Shown: in pieces, positions 57,172 to 64,000 of the stretch | Numbering within the stretch: position 1 is the stretch's first letter | Layout: each line of letters opens with the position of its first letter | Origin: Ascaphus truei | Taxonomy: Eukaryota; Chordata; Amphibia; Anura; Ascaphidae | Reading direction: 5' to 3' | Assembly (NCBI GenBank): GCA_036426205.1 | Contig: CM071569.1 | Coordinates: forward strand, 285,937,661 to 286,001,660 | Length of the DNA stretch: 64,000 nt | The notes under the pieces: model-generated | What the model was told of the DNA's origin: nothing | Databases searched by the model: none | What the model saw: the letters and a program-made list of their open reading frames with translations, nothing else | Position numbers and translations under genes: made by a program

Positions 57172-57290
57172 CATAGGCCTGACTTGCTGAGTATCCAGAG
57201 GCCTGACTTGCTGAGTATCCAGAGGCCTGACTTGCTGAGTATCCTGAGGCCTGCTTCTATGCAGAGGCCTGACTCCCTGAGTATCCTGGT
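57172..57290 (+). repeat. 24-bp tandem repeat in LTR
   Basis: Units of AGGCCTGACTTGCTGAGTAT plus CCNG, three to five copies. They recur at 57,915-57,980 and 58,750-58,805, the equivalent part of the 3' LTR. Confidence 0.85.
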
Positions 57291-57583
57291 TCTTCACAGC
57301 CTTGGATTTCCAAGCCATTTCGCGTGGCGAGCCACGTACCAATAATTTCTCTACCACCACTCTCCTAACCTAAGTTTGTACTCGCCAATGAACTGCTGGT
57401 TTACGGATGCCCTGCTCACCTAAAACAATTTAGGAATAACTCCATGTCTCCGAGACCAATAAGTGCCCACGAGTCTCTAGACCACAAGTCTACTAGACAA
57501 TTCCGGAACAATTCCAGGTCCCTCAACTCTAGGAGTGGTTATGTTCGCCCTGAGGTCTCACCTGAAGGGGGGGGGGGGGGCAC

Positions 57584-59176
57584 TGTAAGGAATCCACACC
57601 TCAGTTTACTGCTAACCTTGTCTTGCAGACCTGTGCAGTCCTGAAACACTCCCCCGGGTATCAACAGCAGCTGTGCAAGCTATGACTGCAGTCCCAGATT
57701 GGGCTCAGTCATTAGAGCAATGCTGTCATACACCCCTTCTGCAATTGGTTCACTGATCTTTAAATACCCCATTCCCACAATGCTTCTCTGCCGAGCATAA
57801 TTCCTTCCTTGGACATTACAGTGTTCAGCCACAAGCATTAAGGCTTGTCTTTTGTGTACTACCTCTCTCGTTTTTGTTAGAAGTTCCTGAGGCCTGCTGC
57901 TATGCTTCTAAGCAGAGGCCTGACTTACTGAGTATCCAGAGGCCTGACTTGCCGAGTATCCAGAGGCCTGACTTGCTGAGTGTCAGGAATCGGCGTTCTC
58001 CTCGCTTCTCACACAAAGCACTCCCTCTCCGCAAGGAGTCCCTGGACACACTAAACAATCCTGCCTTACCGGTCTCCACGGCTCCTCGCCCCTGCCGCCG
58101 TCGCGGGATCACTCCCCTCGGCGATTCCTCTGTTCAGCGCCGGTCGTGCCCACGCCCTCCTACACGCACGCCAGCCCCAGATGTTATGTGCATGCATTCT
58201 CAGTTTACAGAGCACATGCCTAACAGAGCACTTTTAACCACTGCTGCTGCAGTGAGGCGTCGCCCCCAAGCATCACACAGTTCAAGGCAAATCAATGATT
58301 ACACTCAGCTGGGCTGTAACACCTCTCTCCTATCAGGGAGGACTCCTTGCAGTCCTCCAGGCCTGCCCCCTTTTCCCATTGGCCTGCCCAGCTTTATTAT
58401 GCCTGTGCTTCCCATCACTCGTCGCTCGACATAGTTCTGTATGGAAGCATTTGACTTTTCTATCAGTGACTCCTCAGGTATTGACGCGGATTGGACGACT
58501 ACCCCCTCTGGCTCTCGACTTTGGCTCTACTTGGACTTCGTGACTTCTGGCATCCCTGACCTTGGCAACGGCAATAACTACTCCTTCTCTACTACCGGTA
58601 CCGGCAAGTATTGTCTTCACTACTATACCTGGCCTGGCAACAATAACACCACACTCCGGACACGCTCCCTTTGCTGCGGGTGCGTGTATCCCTACGTCCC
58701 ACCTCAGCACAGGGGACAGGTCTGGTCTGCGGGCAGCACCGGCGTATCACTGAGTATCCTGAGGCCTGCTTCTACGCAGAGGCCTGACTCCCTGAGTATC
58801 CTGAGGTCTTCTGCTATTCTCCACGCAGTAGCCTGCTTTGGTTATCTGTGCTGAATCGTTGGTTTTCCCCAACGCTGCCCTGCGGTGTACTTCGGCCAGC
58901 CTGCTGTCTTCCCCTGCTGAGACTGGCATTATGGGCCGAGGCACAGAGGCCACTCCCGCACTCACGCCCCTAAGCTGAAGCGGGGAACTCCTGTCTACCT
59001 GTTGCCGAACTCCTGCCTGAATAACGACTATGCTGCCTTCTCTAATCCAGACCCTGCGATGTACGACTACGAACTGCGCACTCCGGATCAGTCTGCGCGG
59101 ACTAAGATCGGTGATTATATAACCCCACCTCAGCCCCGCGGTCCGGTCCCGGTTTGTGGCGAGCACAATCGTGACA
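57584..59176 (+). mobile_element. 3' LTR of the deleted retrotransposon
   Basis: Begins TGTAAGGAATCC after a G-run polypurine tract and ends GAGCACAATCGTGACA. The right part (59,020-59,160) is the inverse of 54,490-54,660, as expected for the same LTR family. Confidence 0.88.
57981..58749 (+). mobile_element. Solo LTR, 769 bp (5-bp TSD CTGAG), nested in the 3' LTR
   Basis: Begins TGTCAGGAATCGG, ends GGCGTATCA, flanked by CTGAG (57,976-57,980 and 58,750-58,754). It splits a 24-bp repeat unit. The frames at 58,441-58,854 are incidental. Confidence 0.9.
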
Positions 59177-59181
59177 CAGAG

Positions 59182-60119
59182 GTTATGGGGAAACTGCCAA
59201 CATTTTATCAAAATAAATATTATATACTTAGATGCGAAGGAAGGAGGCTTATAGCGTTTAAATCCTACTGTATGTTGTTTAAAATGTTATTTATCGGAGA
59301 TATAATTTTTGACATATTTTGTAGGAAAATGACCTGGTCTTGCCAATGTGTTTCTGGAAAGGGGTTAGTCCTTTTATATTGACGTGGGAGCATGGGGAAG
59401 AAGCAAAAACTATGGTCCGTATTCACAAAGGGTGCTAAGCTTTCGCACCCATTTAAACTTATTACAATAAATGGAAGTACAGGTGTGCTAAAGGTTAGCA
59501 TGGTTGTGTGGATCAGTCCTATGAGTGTTAAATCTGGCTATACCCCTAATTATGCACGCCCAACATGCGAGACTGATAAGACGGGGGAAAGTAAGCAGCA
59601 GGGAGATTGGAAACGTGTTCTAGGAAACACATTTATGTGGAAATTATTGAGACATTCTTTCCCATTAAACCTGAGAGATTTGAGTTACGCTTTATAAACT
59701 GTAAACAGCAAAAAGAGACTTCCGCCAAAATATCCAGGTCATACCTGATTGGCCTTTCATGGCAAATTATATTTAAGAAGTAGAACATCATGTATTCAAT
59801 TTGAATCAATGGATCATTTTATTTTACAGTTGGGGAAGAATGGCTTGATTTTTTTAAGATACCGGATTTTGGGAAACCTAGCATATTGAGAATTTATGGG
59901 ATTTTTACATATAAACATAAGTACAATGATGGTGCAATATTTCTAATTTTAAGTATTAAATATTTTTGTGGATGGCTAGGGTCCAGGTTTCAATTAAAAA
60001 TGTTTATATTTCGGAGGATAAAGTTTTTTAGGACTTTGTAAAAGCTACTAAAAAAATGAAGGAAAATGAGAAATTGCTTTTAGTTCCTCCTATTGCTGCA
60101 TATAATCCATTTAATTGTC
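59182..60119 (+). pseudogene. LINE C-terminal region remnant
   Basis: AT-rich, with LINE-like stretches GNTFMWKLLRHSFPLNLRDLSYAL (59,629-59,696) and, further on, SRTSCIQFESMDHFILQLGK (near 59,785). The latter resembles the Cys/His region at the end of L1/Tx1 ORF2. Frames are broken throughout. Confidence 0.6.
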
Positions 60120-60236
60120 CCATATAACCTCTCCCTATAACTCCTATTACCCCATATAACCACCCCCTATAACTCCTATTACCCCATATAACCACCCCCT
60201 ATAACTCCTATTACCCCATATAACCGCTCCCTACAG
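60120..60236 (+). repeat. 32-bp tandem repeat
   Basis: About three and a half units of CCCATATAACCACCCC plus CTATAACTCCTATTAC. It resembles the satellite only in the CTATAACT word. Likely the LINE's 3' tail repeat. Confidence 0.85.
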
Positions 60237-60239
60237 TAT

Positions 60240-61170
60240 TGTCACGGGAGACCAGGCTATTAACACCTTTTTTTTAACCAGGATCATTCATTGAGCAAAA
60301 CAAGGTAATGAAATAAATTTAAGTTTATTCGCAGAAATTTGCTTACACACAATGATACACAAAATACTGACACAAAGACACACTTACTTTGGACTGGGGT
60401 GGAAAACTAGACTTTCCTAGGTGCAGGGAACTCTAAATAATAGTTTTACCCTGACCGGGACTTAGCCCGGAATTCCCCGGAACTCAAATCGGCGTGAAGT
60501 TTCACACGCCACCGCTCCCTTCTCTTCGGAGAACTTGGTCCCGCCTGACCGCGAGTTACCACAAAGCCTCTGGAACTCAAATTGGCATGAAATCCCGGCT
60601 GCTACGATCGTTTCTGAGAACTTGGGCGCAGAAGTCGGGACTTGGTCCCTGGCAGGCAGGCATTTCAGGCTTGAAATTGAAGCCGGTTGCTCTGCTATTC
60701 GCGTAAGAGCAACTTTAAAAGCCCGCGCTCTTACTAGTGGAGAATTCCAATCTGATTGGCTCACAGGTTCTTATAGTATTCTGAGTTTCATTCACAAAAC
60801 TCAGCAGCCAATCATGACTTGGGAAAATTCCAGCAACCAATCAGAGCCAAGCCGTCTGGAAAAGCCGGGTTAGCGGGAAATCTGAAATAGCCAAGGGACA
60901 TGCGCAAGTCTGCTCCCCCTGTCCCTGGCTATCTTAATGCCTCAATATCACCCATGTCTGGCAGAACAAGTGGCATCCCAGAGGACGGCCATTGATCTCT
61001 GGACCTGATACTCTGCCTTTCCCCGCTGACCAAATGCTATTCACACCTCTGGGCTTCCTCTGGCTGCTTTGAACTCCGATGTCCAGCAGATTTACCAGCG
61101 CCTATGGGTTATCTCGGGCCTCCTGCCTGGACATGGGTTCCGAATGTTAAAGCACATTACATGACAGTAC
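60240..61170 (-). mobile_element. Probable LTR of the TGTCACGG group, right end unclear
   Basis: Begins TGTCACGGGAGACCAGGC and matches 63,604-63,700 (TGTCACGGACCAGGC, then ATTCACTGA.CAA, TTTATTC). AATAAA on the minus strand near 60,330. I found no matching TSD and ACATGACA at about 61,165 is only a guess for the end. No gene. Confidence 0.4.
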
Positions 61171-61863
61171 ATTAATAAAGTATATTTTAATACACTAAGG
61201 TATATGTTTAATATACTTCTGAGTCTCTGGGTACAGGGGACAGAAGAAGAGAGAGGTTTTACTTTTCTTTCTATCTGCCTTATTCCCCACACACTTTCCC
61301 TTGGACTCAGTTTGGACTCTGAGTCCCCCCCTCAACCTTATATCTGGTTGTAGCACCCACAAACCCTATACTGGTTGTCGGTCACCTTGGCACTAGCTGG
61401 GGTACCCCCCTTAACCTAGGGATTCCCTCAGCTACAGGAATACCTATTCATCCCTGTGCCTCATTCTCCTTTCTGGGCTGTGCTGAAGCAGGGTACCCTA
61501 TTGGTGAGTCGCGGTTAGGTTTCAATGGGAGGTATTGCCGGGACAATGTGCCTACATGTATCCGAGAATCAGGCATGATTCCTGGGTATAGAGCTCTAAG
61601 ACTGCGGTCCCAGTCACTGCTACAGCACACGCCTCAGCGTGCGCTGTGCGTATAAGCACCGCCCCTCAATGGGGCTGGGCCCAGTACTCACCTTCCCGCT
61701 GAAGGTGCAGCCTCGCCGTATTGCAAGTTTTTTTTAAAACTCAATGAAATTGAGTTTAGAGCTTGCAACGGAGGTCACCTTGCACGCTGCCGCAAATCAC
61801 CGACCACACCCTCTCCCGTCGCAATCTCATTCTCTCCCTGGAAGACCGCAGATCGCAGGTAGC
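61171..61863. other. Unassigned sequence
   Basis: No coding frame beyond ~75 codons and no clear repeat. Includes a T run at 61,730-61,736. Confidence 0.35.
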
Positions 61864-62127
61864 GCTGTGCACATGGGCGTCCGCAGAAATGTTTTCAGGG
61901 GGGGGCATAATTTTAACTTGACAGAGAGAGAGAGAGGGTGTGGGGGGGGGGGGGGGGGGGGGACGGGGTGAGTGACTGACTGACTTGTGTGTGACTGACA
62001 CTTGGGTGACTGACTGACACTTGGGTGACTGACTGACACTTGGGTGACTGACTGACACTTGGGTGGGTGACTGACTGACTGTGGGTTGGTGTCTGTATTC
62101 ATTCACCGACAGACAGACACAAACACA

Positions 62128-62824
62128 CACACACCCTCTCTCAGACTCTCCCCTCAGACTCTACCTCTCAGACTCTCACAGAATCTCCCTCCCAGACTCT
62201 ACCTCTCAGACTCTCCCTCTCAGACTCTACCTCTCAGACTCTCCCTCTCAGACTCTACCTCTCAGACTCTCCCTCTCAGACTCTACCTCTCAGACTCTCT
62301 CAGACTCTCCCTCTCAGACTCTCCCTCTCAGACTCTCCCTCTCAGACTCTCTCACTCTCGACTATACCTCTCAGGACTCTCCCTCTCAGGACTCTACCTC
62401 TCAGACTCTCTCAGACTCTACCTCTCAGACTCTCCCTCTCAGTACCTCTCAGACTCTCCCTCTCAGACTCTACCTCTCAGACTCTCTCAGACTCTCCCTC
62501 TCAAGATCTCCTCCTCTCAGGGACTCTACCTCTCAGAGACTCTCTCCCTCGACTCTCCTCTTCTCCCCCTACTCTCCCTTCAGACTCTCCGCTCAGACTT
62601 TCTTATGTCTCTCAGACTCTCTCAGACTCTCCCTCTCAGACTCTCTCAGACTTCCCCCCCTCAGACACTCTCTCTCCCTCAGACTCTCTCAGACTCTCTC
62701 CCCTTCAGACTCTCTCAGACTTTCTCCCCCCTCAGACTCTCTCAGACTTTCCCCCCCTCAGACTCTCTCCCCCTCAGACTATCTCAGACTTCCCCCCCCT
62801 CAGAATCCCTCTCTCACTCTCAGA

Positions 62825-62835
<11 letters not shown>
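62128..62835 (+). repeat. CTCAGACTCTCC/CTCAGACTCTAC minisatellite
   Basis: About 50 imperfect 12- to 14-bp units. Pyrimidine-rich on the plus strand. Confidence 0.92.
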
Positions 62836-62897
<62 letters not shown>

Positions 62898-62985
62898 ACG
62901 CACACGCACACACACACACACATACACACACCCACACACACACACACACACTCAGACACACACACTCAGACACTGGCAACAGGGG
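62836..62985 (+). repeat. (CA)n microsatellite
   Basis: About 150 bp of CA dinucleotides with GCACAC, TACACAC and CTCAGACAC interruptions. Confidence 0.95.
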
Positions 62986-63603
62986 GAATCGGAGCAGGGG
63001 GGGGGGAACGGGAAACGGGGGGGCAAAGCAGGGGGGAATCAGAACGGGGGGGACCGGAGCAGGGGGGGATCGGAACGGGGGGGACCTGCGAAGAGGGGAA
63101 TCGGAATGGGAGGGGGGGAGGGAATCGGAACGGGAAAGGGCGGGACGGAGCAGGGGGGAGAATCAGAGCAGGAGGACAAGGGGGATGCGAGAGTGGCATG
63201 GAGCAGTAGTCACCTGGACTTGCTCCATGCAGGAAGGGGGGGGCCTCGTATGCAAGCTCAGATAGAGCTGCGAGGGGCAAAAAAAAAAAAAAAAAAATCC
63301 TGGCAGCGTGCCAACACGCGCCAGCCAATAGGAGACAAGGGAGTTTTTTTTTTTTTGCAGAGAAGCGCCGCTTCCTTGCACATCGTGAGTGCGCTAAATC
63401 CTGTCACGCCAGTGCCCTCTGTCCCCCGCTGTTGGCGGCCGTGGATCCAGGGGGGGGGCAAGCGCCCCCCTTAACCCCTCCAGTGGATGCCCATGGCTGT
63501 GCACGCGCCACCCCCCCCCCCACCAGGAGCGCGTGTCACAGTGATAACTGGGACCGCAGCCTTAGCGTGTGCACTCGCTCTCTCGGCCCTCTTCCTCTCT
63601 CCC

Positions 63604-64000
63604 TGTCACGGACCAGGCATTTACACCATTTTACCGGGATTATTCACTGAACAATACAAGATAGTAAAACAAATTGTCATTTATTCCATAGAAACAGATG
63701 TACACACACAGCGGATTACAAAATATAGAAGAAAACAAAGTTACTGGGGGTCCGGGCTTTATCTGAAGCCAGGGTCACGATTGATGTGTGAATGGCTCCC
63801 GATAGCATTAACACAGTTCCCTTTTAAATCACTCCAAGCCCTGTAATATTTCCTCCACTTTATTGGGAAAAGGCAGCAGGATACAGATACTTGTGGATGG
63901 TATGTAGTGGTGATTATTAGTTAGAAACCGGTAAAAAGAGATGGCCTCACCATGGGGGATAAACAGAGAAGGGGTTCTGTACTCACTGTCTCCAGGGTGG
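63604..64000 (-). mobile_element. LTR of the TGTCACGG group, cut by window end
   Basis: Starts TGTCACGGACCAGGC like 60,240 and continues past the window. No coding sequence. Confidence 0.5.

Larger units (their letters stand above)
55927..59176 (+). mobile_element. Deleted LTR retrotransposon with both LTRs (TSD CAGAG)
   Basis: Flanked by CAGAG (55,922-55,926 and 59,177-59,181). The 5' LTR starts TGAAAGGAATCC and shares ~320 bp with the 3' LTR (55,927-56,250 against 57,587-57,911). It runs to about 57,295 around a nested LTR (56,255-57,167) but lacks its 3' part. Only ~290 bp of internal sequence remains, ending in a polypurine tract (GAAG plus a G run, 57,565-57,580) before the 3' LTR (57,584-59,176), which holds another nested LTR (57,981-58,749). 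The residual frame at 57,444-57,560 may be the end of pol. Confidence 0.85.
52396..60239 (+). mobile_element. Second-type LINE remnant, split by three LTR insertions
   Basis: After removing the insertions at 52,467-54,112, 54,486-55,622 and 55,927-59,176, the pieces join into one plus-strand ORF2-like remnant. 52,396-52,466 plus 54,118-54,480 give TINTLSY, YVVCLDQTKACD and, in another frame, LWEVLSAYGITNTFIGKI, the RT D-x-x-K-A-F-D region. 59,585-59,700 gives VLGNTFMWKLLRHSFPLNLRDLSYAL, and ~59,800 FESMDHFILQ, the C-terminal region. It ends with a 32-bp tandem repeat (60,120-60,236), as some LINEs do. The sequence differs from the other LINE family here. The left border is estimated. Confidence 0.65.
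61872..63495. mobile_element. hAT-like element (8-bp TSD GCTGTGCA) filled with simple repeats
   Basis: Edges CATGGGCGTCCGCAG and, inverted, CATGGGCATCCACTG (12 of 15 bases equal; weaker similarity continues to about 35 bp through a G run). Flanked by GCTGTGCA at 61,864-61,871 and 63,496-63,503. An 8-bp duplication fits hAT elements. No transposase: the interior is GTGACTGACTGACACTTGG repeats (61,966-62,095), CTCAGACTCTC repeats, a CA tract, G-rich repeats and A and T runs. The long Ser/Leu/Gln and Thr/His frames (62,081-63,474) are simple-repeat by-products. Confidence 0.7.

Noticed and set aside
58441..58854. 137-residue frame rich in Ser, Thr and Tyr
   Set aside because: Crosses the border of the nested LTR at 58,749 into the outer LTR, so it cannot be one old gene.
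60240..61175. Exact borders for the TGTCACGGG LTR
   Set aside because: ACAGTA occurs near both putative ends, but the right end would not finish in CA. Borders are left open.
62081..63474. 394- and 462-residue Ser/Leu/Thr/His-rich frames
   Set aside because: They are translations of CTCAGACTCT and CA repeats in overlapping frames.

Overview
The window reads as a repeat-dense vertebrate genomic segment, most likely from an anuran amphibian. This is an inference from the mix of elements: a Tx1/L1-type LINE with apurinic-like endonuclease and reverse transcriptase, GIY-YIG Penelope-like elements (PLEs) with hammerhead-like ends, a Ty3/gypsy element with a PNMA-type gag, long solo LTRs with 4- or 5-bp target duplications, Harbinger-type MITEs and a hAT-like element. 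I found no host protein-coding gene, rRNA, tRNA or CRISPR array. Every recognisable coding stretch belongs to a mobile element, and nearly all are broken by frameshifts, stops or later insertions.

Layout. 1-14,584 is one heavily nested, minus-strand Ty3/gypsy element: 3' LTR at the window edge, RNase H, RT, protease, PNMA-like gag, primer-binding site and 5' LTR at 13,412-14,584. It is interrupted by a solo LTR (1,853-3,263) that itself contains another solo LTR (2,100-2,909), by a PLE (about 4,446-8,018), and by a 5'-truncated LINE (9,478-13,050) that carries its own solo LTR (10,801-11,391). Most of these insertions have exact flanking duplications, so their order can be read.

15,433-27,014 and 27,380-39,114 are two direct copies of one ~11.6-kb unit. 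Each holds a repeat block, a short LTR split by a PLE 3' fragment, a ~2-kb foldback element carrying a MITE, a poly-C/pyrimidine tract, a G-rich 13-bp minisatellite, ~4.6 kb of a 49-bp satellite and the 5' part of a Tx1-type LINE. The second copy differs from the first mainly by small indels, which looks more like unpolished long-read sequence or an uncollapsed haplotype than ordinary paralogue divergence. The LINE is cut at 27,014 in copy 1 but continues from copy 2 to 44,619, where satellite sequence resumes, so it inserted inside the satellite array. Its ORF2 (40,412-44,217) is intact apart from one 1-base frameshift.

44,877-64,000 is a second nested region: a CpG-rich LTR with a cluster of NRF-1-like sites, a MITE, a minus-strand LINE remnant (48,600-~52,395) split by a solo LTR, then a plus-strand LINE remnant (~52,396-60,239) split by three LTR insertions, one of which (55,927-59,176) has two further LTRs inside it. 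A hAT-like element filled with simple repeats (61,872-63,495) and the start of another LTR close the window.

Coordinates of elements with target-site duplications are exact to within a base or two. Other boundaries were estimated by eye from alignments between copies in the window.
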